64,000 bases of DNA from Atrina japonica (GCA_030159075.1 BROG01000997.1:117215-181214), one strand, 5' to 3'. Shown: positions 46,733-57,518, counted from the stretch's first letter. Program-made: numbers and translations. Notes: generated from the letters alone by a model not told the origin.

Positions 46733-46860
46733 ATCTAGTGATTAAGGAAATAAGGGGTCAAAATAGGCTAATTTAGGTGTTGCATACATGGTTGCAGAAG
46801 TTTTAATTTTTGTCTGATTTGGATGTGGTTTCTTGCTAAACTTGGTCCAAAAAGAGCAAA
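46733..46860. repeat. Direct repeat flanking a LINE, right copy
   Basis: Partner of 42908-43090, about 230 bases after the LINE 3' end. Confidence 0.85.
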
Positions 46861-47039
46861 TTTCAAAAATTTTCTATTTTTAAAGTTTTTTCCAATTTTA
46901 ATGCAGGTTTTTTTGTGTCGCCTTCATAGGCAGAGTTGACACATAAGGATCACTATCCGTGATAGAAATAAATATTGTGTATTAAATTTCAAGCATTTAT
47001 TTAAACATTAGACAATCTGTTGATTTTCATTCTGCAACA

Positions 47040-47083
47040 ACTCTACCTAGGTGAGCTATACAGGCTCCTGGGAGCCTCTAGTT
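47040..47083 (+). repeat. 3' terminus of a hairpin-ended type B element
   Basis: TACCTAGGTGAGCTATACAG then GCTCCTGGGAGCCTCTAGTTT. The AGGCTC/GAGCCT hairpin followed by CTAGTT matches the end at 53480-53516. Confidence 0.7.
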
Positions 47084-47586
47084 TCATTTAGAGCTCAAAC
47101 TTAGAGTGACATATAATATGGGGCAGATCCTTATCCACTATTAAGATCTAGGGCAATATCTGATATCCTTCGCAACAACTGGCCATAAAAATCATCAAGA
47201 TTCTAAATATAATTTCTTTATTTAAAATTACCTTCAACATGTATAGTTTCACTAGTCCCTTTATGAGAAATATGCCTCGAAGAGCACGCCAAAGTTGGAC
47301 ATGGACAGCAAACTCAAATCATTTTCTGTGCTGTATCTCCAGTGTCACTGAATTTTTTCAGAAACTTTGGAATGTTGACGTAGATTGTGGATACATTATA
47401 ATTTCTACTGCCTTCAAAATTCCCTCATTGATATGTCATATCTACAGTACGTGTCCAAAAGTTTTCACCAATTATTGGCATTTGCTAGCAAATGTGATCA
47501 GTTTATAATCAAACAATTAACTGTCAATTATCATTACATTATAGATGTGATTAAATAATCAGATTTTCATTAGTGGCCTGGCACTA

Positions 47587-47642
47587 TATTTTGATTGGCT
47601 TCATGAAAAATATTGATATTTTTCATGAAGCCAATCAAAATA
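47587..47642. repeat. Perfect hairpin, 26-bp arms and 4-base loop
   Basis: TATTTTGATTGGCTTCATGA then AAAATA is followed by TTGA and then its exact reverse complement. It lies in PFDN2 intron 2, 315 bases before exon 3, and would form a dsRNA stem in the pre-mRNA. Confidence 0.95.
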
Positions 47643-47956
47643 CAATAAAATCAATGAAAATAACAGTGAAAAATAAAGCTTTTATTTATTTGATAAATTT
47701 GATAAAATATGTTATTAATTTGTATAATGTTGTAAAGAAAATCCAGGACAGGATAGAGTGAATAATAAAAGTTTGGTTGGAAATTACAACGAAAAAAAAA
47801 AAATCCAAGATCAAAAATTTTATCCTAGCCCTCCCCCCTTTAAAATCAAATGGTGCTCCCTAAGCCATATCAATGTTGTATATTTGACATATGTACACTG
47901 TATTTGTACATGGACTTTGTGATTATTACCTTTTTAATTACTTTAATATATTCCAG

Positions 47957-48127
47957 ATGGGTAAAATAGTGGAGACATTAACAAAACAGTTAGAAACAAA
48001 AGGACATGAAATCAATAAATATAGAGAACAGCATGGTCTTAAATTCAAAGGAGAAGAAAATAAAGAAATGGAGAAAACAGAGGACAAGGAAAAAAAAGGA
48101 GGTGTTCTTGTTGCAAAGGATACGTAA
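47957..48127 (+). CDS. PFDN2: Prefoldin subunit 2, exon 3 (stop)
   Basis: This exon follows ATATTCCAG and runs in phase 0 from ATG GGT AAA to TAA at 48125-48127, residues 85-140. It encodes the second coiled-coil helix (MGKIVETLTKQLETKGHEIN, then KYREQHGLKF) and a charged tail ending GGVLVAKDT. The same tail style (G-V-L-V near the end) is found in vertebrate PFDN2. The Met at 85 is internal, not a start. The predicted protein is 140 residues, slightly shorter than the human form (154) owing to a shorter N-terminal tail. An AATAAA overlaps the stop region (48127-48132); ATTAAA at 48536 is a more usual distance for a 3' end. Confidence 0.95.
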   Translation: MGKIVETLTKQLETKGHEINKYREQHGLKFKGEENKEMEKTEDKEKKGGVLVAKDT

Positions 48128-49660
48128 ATAAAATATGTGCATATTACTCATTTGTGAACATAGAACATTTGCAGTAAATCTTCATCTGTGGACTTTGTTC
48201 AAAGTCAAGAAGTATTCTTCTACTGCCAGATCACACAATATACAAAACTGTAATGTGTATGTGTATCAGAAGAGCAAAAAGCAATCCAGTAAAATGTCTT
48301 CTTCTTCCCTTGTATTTGTTGGTTGTTTCTCTTCTGGACATTTTGTGATTTATTGAGATCACATTGAAGCACAAGAATTGTCAGTGGTTATTTTGAAATT
48401 TTGAATCAGGTAAATGTTTTATGGTGAATCATTAGTCCTTAAATTCTTGCACATATATATTATGTTTACATAATTACTAAATACTAATTTATATTAGTTC
48501 TCTTGGCAATTTGCTTTTTCTCTTTATTAAAATGTAAATCTTTTGAAATGTTTTGTTTCTGCATTTTCTTGTTGATTTAAACAGGTGTGCTAAGTGATAC
48601 TATATCTTTTATATAAAGGTACAAAATTCTCATTGATTAAACATGCACATATTGGCTTGTTTAAAAGTAAATTGAATTTGAAAATACTGAATATTATAAG
48701 TGGGCATGTATCCAAAAAAAACAAAACAAATGGTACTGTGGGCAATATTCATACCGACCTCACATTTGAAACATGCGTACATGAGACATGCGTAGTTATT
48801 TGTTATGGGATAAAACGTATTCCAAGTGAATCCAATCTACCCGAATTTAGTAATTTTACTTATCTTTTTGAGGAAAACACAAAATTATACGCAAAAAATA
48901 GTCTGATTACTTTGGTGTCTGTTTATAGTATTTCTTGTTAACTTGTACCCAAGTCAAATTGGCAGGAGTGATTTTGGCTCTTCGGAAATATGGAAATCGC
49001 ACTTGGTGTGGTTGAATCCACACTTGGAAATAACAGTTTTGACATGTCAATTAAAAACTTTGAAAATGGTCATAATGGCACCAATGAAAATTCATCCCAA
49101 TGGGATCTAAAAAGTAATATTTATGAGCAAAGCTAATTATTTATGTAAAAAATTCGAATTATGGAATTAACTTACATTCTGTACATGTATATTATTGTAA
49201 GTTTAAGTTATTATTGCTAATTGCTATTAAAACATTAAATTAGCCAAACAGGCATTGGGATGTAATGAAAAGAACTAAAAGGAATCTGAATTGAATGACT
49301 TCATAATTACAGAGGTAATGACGAAAATGTGGTTTTGTAGATCTCCATCCTCATTCACTTTACCTGGTAATTCAAAGAAAAAAAATACTAGAACACACAC
49401 ATTTTAGTAGACTATTAAAAATCTAAATTCGAATTATTTATATACATGTACATTGTACTACACAATGCAGAATTTTTATACATGCTATCATAGTGTCGAT
49501 AATAAAATTACTTGGAAGCCATTACTGAAATCACTTGCACTTTCTGAAATTAATTGATATCCATATCACCATAAAAGAAAATGTAATATAGACCTATGGA
49601 TTCTGTTTTGTAGTACCAGTGTCACTGGGTGCCAATATGCATACCGGTAATCTCGCTGAG
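48128..49660. other. PFDN2 3' flank, otherwise nothing recognised
   Basis: Probably includes the 3' untranslated region. An unrecognised open frame (48594-48941, AT-rich) has no convincing start or motif. The remainder is AT-rich and unassigned. Confidence 0.35.
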
Positions 49661-49780
49661 GTACTAAGAGAGCCGTCATGGATCCGTGGTAGAGTGCTCG
49701 ATTCGCAACCTGAGGGTCATGACTGGCTTTCCCTGTTCTTTGGATGAAACATTAAAAACCGATGTCCCGTGTCATATTGT

Positions 49781-49818
<38 letters not shown>

Positions 49819-49982
49819 TACAACATGACAATAACATGACACCCCAGTCACAGTAGGTAACCCTCACTGCTCAGTGGCTGAAAGTGCCAAACATGGGCAA
49901 AAATTTGAAGCCCTTTACTAGCATTTGGTGACATCTCCATATGAGTGAAAGAATCTTGAATGGGACATTAAACAACAACAAC
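49660..49982 (+). mobile_element. tRNA-derived SINE with an internal palindromic insertion
   Basis: A degraded tRNA-like head (GATCCGTGGTAGAGTGCTCG) is followed by the SINE body phrase ATTAAAAACCGATGTCCCGT, then CACAGTAGGTAACCCTCACT then GCTCAGTGGCTG. The end is GGGACATTAAACAACAACAA. The body matches the SINE at 38516-38645. A 59-bp palindrome (49771-49829) interrupts it. Confidence 0.8.
49771..49829. mobile_element. 59-bp palindromic insertion within the SINE
   Basis: GTCATATTGTAAATTTTG and CAAAATTTACAACATGAC are 18-bp inverted ends with one mismatch. The intervening 23 bases are unrelated. The SINE body continues on both sides, so this is a later insertion. Confidence 0.7.
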
Positions 49983-50129
49983 TGAGGTGTCGATCGAAGT
50001 CACTACTGTCCGTGCAAATCACTTAGAAAATAGGAATACCATAAATTGAATTTGAAGCTTTGAATCATTTGGCTAAATAAAAGTCTAATATCGTACTTGA
50101 ATTGTTGAATAACATTTAAAATATTCTCT

Positions 50130-50480
50130 ACATGTAATACAAATTCCATGGAGATGGCATTTGCAATGTTGAAAACGTCTCCCGATGGACCCCCTTTTGT
50201 GTGCTTACTGTGAAGTCATTAGTCAGCAGATCCAAATATTATCAAATGTACATGGAAAGTACTCTCTGACAAATAAAATAAAAATAACCAATATAGTTAA
50301 TTACAATGTATATATAAACATTAGAACTGGGAAAATGTTGAAGTATTTTTATAACGCCAAGGTATAGTTTTACTAAAAAGGCAACACACATGCTCTGTAC
50401 AACCGTTTCTGTCAATAAAGCTTCATCATTTAGACAGATGAGCTCGAATTAAATGACATTATATTTCAGAAAGAAAATAG
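50130..50480. repeat. Uninterrupted copy of the repeat hit by the LINE
   Basis: Matches 34680-34768 (CTGTGAAGTCATTAGTCAGC, AGATCCAAATATT, GGAAAGTACTCT, AATTACAAT) and 36638-36860 (TTTTACTAAAAAGGC, GAGCTCGAATTAAATGACAT). There is no LINE between the halves. It therefore shows the pre-insertion arrangement. Confidence 0.65.
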
Positions 50481-51104
50481 TTGTATAATACAAGGCAAAA
50501 TAATAAACCTAAATGTATTGCCAAATCTATCACACTCTTAAAAAGATCATTGACAATGTTAGCTTTTGGGAAATTTAGGATTTAAATAGAACAATCCCAG
50601 CAAAATATTACTTTAGTATAAAATAGCTGAATATCATTCAAAAACATATTAATTTGTATATGACTGCTGCATACACAGCCTCCACATTTTTATCATGGAA
50701 TGCCATCAATAGTATGATGTCATTGTTTTAAACATCAATGATAGTATCTTGACATACGAAATCTTGTATGTGATATGAAAATATGGTAGTATCAAAGTAT
50801 GATAGTACAAATGAATTTTTTCATTAATTGTTGGGTAAGGTTTGCCACTCAGTATATCTAGGTTTTTGTCTTGGTACGATTCGTCGTGGGTGCGAATTTT
50901 CCTTGTAACTTCACTTAACCATCAAGATCGGAAAGTAATCAGACGCTGTCTTGTTTTAGTTTCTATGTAAACACAAAAAAATTGGATAATTTTTTGGCAT
51001 CTGCACTATATTTTCGATGGTAAATCGTATTGTCGGGTGACATTTTTTATGATGTACAATCATTTCATGGTTATTACACACTTTCTGAGAAAATATTCCT
51101 AACT
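50481..51104. other. Intergenic, nothing recognised
   Basis: AT-rich DNA with the phrase TTGGTACGATTCGTCGTGGG near 50871 that resembles the TACGAGTTG repeat near PFDN2. No gene supported. Confidence 0.3.
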
Positions 51105-51560
51105 TAGCTAATGCTGTTTAACATTTTCATTCATTTTCACATGATTTTCTCGATTATCCCCCTTTGCATTCACTATGATGCATTTAAGTGAAGAAATGTT
51201 TTTGTGCAAGAATTTTGCTGAAATGTAATTTTTAGATATTTTTTATTAATTTCTTAAAATTACAATATTTATGTTTCTTGGCCAGATCAGCCTTCTTTTC
51301 ACATAAGTAGATGTTTCTCAGGTGAGTGATTGAGGCCCTTTCTGTATTTTTGACCATGTCTCCAGAACCAAATTTGACAAGAAGTATAACCATGTTAAAT
51401 GGCATGAAGTTTGTGTATGAAAAGGGGCTAGGAGCAAACATGGCTGCCATGGCTAAATATAGAATGAATGAGTCAGCAAATATTTTTAATTTAATACATA
51501 CAATGTATATCTCCAAAATTTTTAAAGGTAGAAAAAAACAATATTTAGAATGAGTGGCCT
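51105..51560 (+). repeat. Type C 3' end followed by a type A fragment
   Basis: TTTTGTGCAAGAATTTTGCT...GCCAGATCAGCC...TTTCTCAGGTGAGTGATTGA matches the end of the element at 23793-24447. From 51342 the text changes to type A blocks (TTTTTGACCATGTCTCCAGA, GAAAAGGGGCTAGGAGCAAA). The join is abrupt. Confidence 0.6.
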
Positions 51561-52654
51561 GCAAAAATCAGCCAATATTTTATTTTGGTGGAAATTGTTA
51601 GATCCAGCCTTATGCGAGTTATTTTCCCTGTTTAACTCATCAGAACTAAAGGTTCAAGTGAACATTCCTGATCACTTTGTTTCTGTCGTCTGTGTCTCCG
51701 TCTGTCAGTTAACTTTTCACATTTTCGGCTTTTTCTCCAAAATCACGGAAGGGATGTTGATGAAAATTTATAGGAAGCAAGTACTCAAGGGCCTCTACCA
51801 AATTTGTTCATTTCAGCCAGATCGGTCCCAGGGTGAGGCAAAAGAGGCCTCAGGGGATACCTCTCATTTAAAATCTTCTCCTTTAGAACTTCTACATGGA
51901 TTGAAAAACTAATTGCATCTGAGTGATCTACATAGATATATGATTCAAGTTTATTAATTTCGTAGACACTTTTGATGTGTTTTTGTTTTTTCTTTTTTTA
52001 AACTTTGTGATTTTCATTCAAATTTAGATAATTTCTTTGATATTCTCCCCATTTTTATATTATGATGCATTCATTTTATGCGTTTTTATTATTAGGTAGG
52101 TGAATGCTTTTTTGAAAGAATTTTGCTGAAATTTTTTTTTATTATTTTTTTTAAGACTGCAAATATGAGGGGAAGCGGTAACTTTTCACATGATTGACTT
52201 CTTCTCTAAAACCGCTGAAGAGATTTTTATGAAACTATATTGGAAGCAAGTACTCAAGGTGCTTGACTAAGTTTGTTCATTTTCGCCACATCGATCCAGG
52301 GGTTGATGCATGGTAGAGCGAAAGAGGCCTCAGAGGGTAACTCTGTTTAAAAATCTTCTCTTCTAGAACTGCTGTATGGATTGAAAGACTAATACATAGA
52401 TGTATCTACAAAGATATATGATTCAAGTTCGTTAATTTTGTAGAAATCAGAAAATAAATTTTGGAAGCGTTTTGATGTCTTTTTAGATGCTGAAATTTAA
52501 TTTTTTGGTTTTTTTTATGAACTTTCAAAGGCTGCATAAAGGAAGGTTGGTGTAAATTTTCACATTTTCGACTTCTACTCCAAAAACCACTGAAGGGATC
52601 TTGCTGAAACTTTATAGGAAGTTTCAGTTTGGCTTGATCGGCCTGAGATTGAAT

Positions 52655-52656
<2 letters not shown>

Positions 52657-52694
<38 letters not shown>
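52657..52694. repeat. Run of 38 G
   Basis: The G run follows GATTGAATCC within a type C unit. The corresponding position at 23985-24000 has GGATCCAGGGTGGGAC, so a short G tract has expanded (or been mis-assembled). It could form a G-quadruplex. Confidence 0.95.
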
Positions 52695-52696
<2 letters not shown>

Positions 52697-52876
52697 AAAA
52701 AGACCTCAAGTGGTATCCCTCTTTGAAAATCTTCTCCAGAACTGGAGATTTAAAAACTAATTGCATCTGAGTGACCTACATAGATGTATGATTAAAGTTC
52801 GTTAATTTAGCAAAAATTGGAAAATAAATATTGGACACGTTTTTAACATCTTTTTACACATTGTCATTTTTATTAA

Positions 52877-53516
52877 TTTTTAGCTCACCTATCTAAAGCT
52901 AGGGTGAGCTTTTACATTCACTTTGCATCCCTCGTCCGTCCGTCTGGCAGGCATGAATTTTCATTCAAAGATCTTCTCCTCTGAAACTACTGTGCCAATT
53001 GGAACCAAACTTGGTCACAATAGTCTTTCGGTGGTCCCCTGTAAAAATGGTGTTTTTCAGGTTTGCACTTCATCGAAGATGGCCACCAGCAATGAACATA
53101 ATTTAACATTGGACCCTATATGAAAACACATTTACAGATCTTTTTCTCTGGAACTACTATCCCAATTGAAACCATTTTAAAAATGTGTCTGGCAGGTCCA
53201 GGTGGTATCCAAGATGGCTGCCAGCAGGAAACATAGATTAACATTGGACCATATGGAAACACTTTCAAAGATCTTTTTTCTCTGAAACTACTGAAGCAAT
53301 TGGAACTAAACTTGGTCACAATAGTCTTTGCCTGCAAACAGGGAGTATAATTTAACATTGGACCTTATGGGAAAACACGTTTTCGTATTTTTTTTTCCTG
53401 GAACTACTATCCCAATAAGAATCAAACTGGTTACAATGGTTGTTTGGATGGACCTGTTTAAAACGTGTTTCTGGCAGACCAGGTGAGCGATACAGGCTCT
53501 TGTGAGCATCTTGTTT
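52877..53516 (+). mobile_element. Hairpin-ended element, type B, nested in type C
   Basis: It starts TTTTAGCTCACCTATCTAAA with the hairpin partner CTAGGGTGAGCTTTTAC. It ends ACCAGGTGAGCGATACAGGC then TCTTGTGAGCATCTTGTTT. The core has three or four CCAAGATGGC-type units of the 166-bp family. The flanks ATTAATTTTT and GTATGATTTG join to the uninterrupted type C text (CATTTTTGTATGATTT at 24730). It is 640 bp and non-coding. Confidence 0.82.
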
Positions 53517-53712
53517 GTATGATTTGTTTGATTTTCTCCCATTTTATTCATCATGATGCATTCATGATTTATTTCATATTTATTAAGAAAAGTTAGAGAG
53601 ACTGAAAATTTATCGTCTTATATGTGAGGTAGTCTTTATGCTTTGTTCCACTGTGTTTGTAATATACCGACTCAGTTTAGGTGGGCGATGTGGCCCAAAT
53701 CGGCCTCTTGCT

Positions 53713-54066
53713 TTTGGATTTTTCATGTTTTAGGCTGATTTTTTTGTTACGTTTTCTTGAAATGTATGATAAATATATGTGTAAGGAAAAAGTAAAAACG
53801 CAAAAATGATCAGCATTAAAAAATTCACAAAAAAGTGAACATAGATGTGAGTTATCTCCCCTTTTAGTGTTTTCTCCCCTTTTGGGCAGTTTTATCCTAT
53901 TTGAAAAGAATAATAGAGTGAAAGTGAAGAAAGCAAAAATGTTTAGCACGCAAAGATCAACAAATCAATCATGAGGGATGAATTGTCAGATTGACCCTAA
54001 TGGGAGTTATTTCCCCTTTTAAGTACTTTTTGTCATATTTTGGGCTGTTTTTTGACATCTTGAAAT
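53713..54066 (+). repeat. Type A units interrupted by the Gypsy element (left part)
   Basis: GGATTTTTCATGTTTTAGGC, GTTATCTCCCCTTTTAG, GGGAGTTATTTCCCCTTTTA and TTTTTGACATCTTGAAAT are type A ~165-bp units. The last unit is cut at 54066 and resumes at 63202. Confidence 0.75.
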
Positions 54067-54756
54067 TGTAACAATATGAGGTACGGGAGAAAATACTTTA
54101 TACGAAATTATATAAATGATGATATTGGTGTGCCTTGGAATAATAAATGTTGTGTACATACATGTAATTTGGAAATACGGGCAGCTAAAGTAATTGATTT
54201 TGTAATTCGGCTACATAAAAATGTTGATAGTTATTTAGGTATAATTATGAAAGTGAATAATAGAAATTCCAAATTCCAAATTGAAATCAGCTTTGATAAT
54301 TAAATATACTGTTTCGGATAATCAACTTGTCAACATTTTCACAACTAAGAGCATCAATTGTAGCTGCGAAGTTATAAATGTCAACTTCTGTCATCATCAT
54401 CCTTGGTAAACAATGGATTGCAATGTTAAATAATATAATGTATTAAAATTATACTAATTTTGGTGGAGTTAAAAGATTATTAAAGATTAGGTTTTGATCG
54501 ATTTTGATAAAATAATTGCCAGTAATTCTATAATTGTATATTGCACAGATGTATAGAAACTTCTGGAACTTTGGTGTTTGCCTATAAAAGCATCAAGGTT
54601 TCAAAAGTAAATGAGACCGAAAAGTGACCAATTGGAAAGCAATATAGAGAACGCCACTACTCTCTGTTACATTGTTACCAATGCTGCATCATCTCTAAAT
54701 AAAACACTATACGATCATCGCTGTTATTGATATCTGTAATAAGGGAGAAGGTTACA
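54067..54756 (+). repeat. 5' LTR of the right Gypsy element
   Basis: Starts TGTAACAATATGAGGTACGG and ends GGGAGAAGGTTACA, with 6-bp inverted termini TGTAAC/GTTACA. A likely promoter lies in its later part (TTTGCCTATAAAAGCATCAA near 54580). The open frame of 75 codons inside it is not a gene. Confidence 0.95.
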
Positions 54757-54832
54757 GGTATCGATTTGGTGCCGTGAAGACCTGGATATCAAGAAGATAT
54801 CGATTTGGCGCCGTTCAGACCTGGATATTAAA
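54757..54832 (+). other. Duplicated primer-binding-site-like module
   Basis: Directly after the LTR, ATCGATTTGGTGCCGTGAAG then ACCTGGATATCAAG is followed by ATCGATTTGGCGCCGTTCAG then ACCTGGATATTAAAG. Each copy contains a TGG start typical of a primer binding site (TGGTGCCGTGAAGACC and TGGCGCCGTTCAGACC). The first lies about 11 bases from the LTR end and not immediately beside it. Which copy primes is not known. Confidence 0.55.
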
Positions 54833-55103
54833 GGTAAGACTTTTACTTCTCTTAGTATACTATTATTTGACCATAACTTGTAAAATTTTTCTTTTTGACA
54901 AATTCTAAACTTTAACTTTTACTAGTTAAAATTTCAAAAGTCTATATTCTGAAACTTAATTTGAATTGTTTAAAACATAACTAAAACTCAAAACTTATTT
55001 TTTTTGGCAATATCATTTAACAAAATTAGTTAAACATAAAACATAACATTTCGAAATAAGACTCTAATTATAAAAATAAACTTGACTATTACATTTATCT
55101 AAA

Positions 55104-56761
55104 ATGGCAGATAGTAATAGTAAAATAAACTTAAGTAGCATGGCTACAGAATTAGAGGACATAGAAAATGATATGTTAAACGAGAATTAGATGAAGCTAA
55201 ACAAAGAAGTTTAAATCAATCAGAAGTAAAAACTGAAAACAAATACTATAGTGAATCAGAAAACGGGTGTTATAGGATAGAAGGGGGGTTAGGACCTAAA
55301 GCAACCGAATAAACATGATAGTGAGGACAAAGAAATGTTTGAGAAAATAATGAAACAGTTTTCAAATATGGCTAGTGCTATGGCAGTACCCATACACCAA
55401 GTAATCAAATATTTCTCGGGTAAACCGGCAGATTTCAAGGCGTGGATTTCAGATATTGAAAGATATGCTAATTTAGTAGAATTAGATATACAGAAAATGC
55501 CGGGTGTAGCTTTGGTAACATGTTCAGGGGGCAGTGGCAGATTTCATTAGGAGATATTTGGTTGAACAAAAAAAGTAATGAAAATTTACCTAGTTGGGGG
55601 GACCTCAAGAAATTGTTAAAAGTAAGATAAGTTCGGGAAGTGACAAACAGGAGACAGGTGTTAATAAAATTACGAAATTTACAACAGAAAACAGATGAAT
55701 CAGTTCAAATGTTTGGCGAAAGAATAATTCAGGCATCTGAAGATGTTTATACATCAGAACAAAGAAAAAACAAAAACACAAAAGACTTAATTGAACAGCA
55801 ACTGATAGATATCTTTTGTAAGGGTCTCACATTTGACTATCTAAAAATGAAATTAATTAGGGAAGAGAACCAGCAACTTTAGACGCCGCTGTCAAAATAG
55901 CAACGCGTGAACAAAATATCAGGGATCAAATTTCATTGACTTTAGAATCGCAAAATGTGTTCAGATTAAAAATAGAAAAAGATGATAGAGATATTCAGCC
56001 AATGGAAGTTGATCATTTGAGAAATAAATTATGTAAGAATTGCATGAGGAAAGGTCATACCACTCAAAATTGTCCCAGAAACATAGATGTAAATGCTGCG
56101 GACGAATCAGACAGTGACAGTGACGATGATATACAAATTTTCCCAATAGATAAGAGTAAACAGGTAATGTTCAAAGATGTAAAGAAAAGCAAACAGCAAA
56201 ATCAACAAATGTTTCGGCTAAAACATCAAATGCAAAGAAATAAGCAAGTAGGTCAGAGTAAGCAAAATCAACAATCAATACCAGATTGGGTGTTAGGTGC
56301 AGAATGTTGGGTATGTCACATGATTGGTCACCTCAGAAGAAATTGCCCCAATCGAAAAATTAACCCTCGCAATTGGGTACCATATTGGCAATATAATCAG
56401 GAACCACCATTTAATCGTGGCAGGGGTAGAACAAATTATAACTATCATGATAAGCAAAGTTACAATCCACCACCTCAGCAATTTGCACATAATACCTATC
56501 AAAATAGGCAAAATTACAACCTGCGACCTCCACAATTTACCTACCAACATGCTCAACCAAACGATCAAACGTTAGCACTACCAGCGCCACCTCAGATGCT
56601 AGCACTTTCGACACCCCAAAATGCAAGATCATACATCTCAGTCAAATAAGCAATTAGCGCTCCCTGCACCACCTGTAGTAAGTGAACAAAATTCGGAAAC
56701 CCACACCCAGCGAATAGGACAACAATGGTCTCAATATAGGGGACATGGGGAACAGGAAAAC
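55104..56761 (+). pseudogene. Gag of the right Gypsy element, frameshifted
   Basis: Starts at ATG 55104 (MADSNSKINLSSMATELEDI). The Gag core is readable across several frames: MFEKIMKQFSNMASAMAV, KYFSGKPADFKAWISDIERY, QKTDESVQMFGERIIQASED. Two zinc knuckles of C-x2-C-x4-H-x4-C form follow (CKNCMRKGHTTQNC near 56030 and CWVCHMIGHLRRNC near 56306), then a Gln/Asn/Pro-rich tail. Breaks lie near 55172, 55305, 55530, 55580-55630, 55880 and 56615. Gag would form the particle and bind element RNA. Confidence 0.88.
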
Positions 56762-56764
56762 TAA

Positions 56765-57489
56765 TAGGCTCTTCTTATAAGGAAGCCGGTAAGAAGAGCA
56801 GTAGTAGCAAATTAGGAAAAAGTAAGGTAGATAATTCTAGTAGTAAATTGGACAAAAATTATGAAATTCAATTGGCGGGAAATCCAAGTTCATGTGTATT
56901 ATGGATTCAAAAACAAAAATTCAGAACATTAGTAGACACAGGAGCAGAAGTTTCATTAATTAGTAGAAAGTGCTTCCAAAATCTTCCAATCAAGGTTAAG
57001 GTTATTAATGAAAAACCAAATCTCAGGGCAGTGAATGGTCAGTCACTTAATGTTATAGGTGCAGTAAATATTAAATTTACGATGAATAAATTGACCATGA
57101 ATCACAAGTTTTATGTCACGGATGGTTTGAATAGAAACTTTATCCTTGGTAGGGACTGGTTAAGACAGAATGGAGTAAGATTATACTTTGATTTAGGATG
57201 CTTGAGAATACGGAGAACCTATGTCAAATTTGAAGATGACACTCACATAACATCCATAGTAAGAGTATCAAAAACAACTACATTAAGACCACAGAGTAAG
57301 ACAATATGTTTTGTTAGGACAAATAAAGCATTTAACAGGAGAAATAAGGAAAATTTTGAAATCTCAAGTATCAATGATGGATGTCTTTTAGATGACCCAG
57401 GACTGGTAGTTCAAGAATCAATAGGAAAAGTAACGGGAAATAGAAACATTCCAGTATTAGTAGTTAATCAAACAAATAAATTTTTATAG
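56765..57489 (+). CDS. Retropepsin-type protease of the Gypsy element
   Basis: The open frame contains KFRTLVDTGAEVSLISRK, with the DTGA catalytic Asp, and FILGRDWLRQNGV, the downstream conserved Leu-Gly box. Retroviral-type aspartic proteases mature the Gag-Pol polyprotein as dimers. The frame begins out of phase with Gag, which could be a programmed shift or a defect, and ends at a stop at 57487. No ATG marks its start; it would be made as part of the polyprotein. Confidence 0.9.
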
Positions 57490-57518
57490 GTTAAAAAGAG
57501 GTCAAGTATTAGGGAAAA

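Larger units (their letters stand above)
31449..47956 (+). other. PFDN2: PFDN2 intron 2 (16.5 kb)
   Basis: Bounded by GTAAGA at 31449 and ATATTCCAG at 47956. It contains two LINEs, a SINE composite, and several hairpin-ended elements listed separately. Stretches 31830-32586, 39554-40641, 43100-44100 and 47090-47580 contain no recognised gene. The phrase near 40015-40090 (TACTCGCC...GCGGGCGAGTGG) looks like a dispersed repeat. Confidence 0.9.
51635..53712 (+). mobile_element. Type C element(s), internally repeated, interrupted by a type B element
   Basis: It starts TTTAACTCATCAGAACTAAA near 51632. The type C core (CTTCTTCTCTAAAACCGCTG, AAGCAAGTACTCAAGG, CTGAGTGATCTACATAGAT) is repeated about three times. 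The end GTGGGCGATGTGGCCCAAAT then CGGCCTCTTGC lies near 53712. Positions 52877-53516 are a later type B insertion. A 38-base G run sits at 52657. Confidence 0.6.

Noticed and set aside
48594..48941. 115-codon frame after PFDN2
   Set aside because: AT-rich, no convincing motif; may be partly 3' untranslated sequence.
54076..54303. 75- and 87-codon frames in the two LTRs
   Set aside because: They lie within LTR sequence and lack domain features; same text in both LTRs.
56293..56568. Frames opposite to or overlapping Gag
   Set aside because: Shadows of the zinc-knuckle and Gln/Asn-rich part of Gag.
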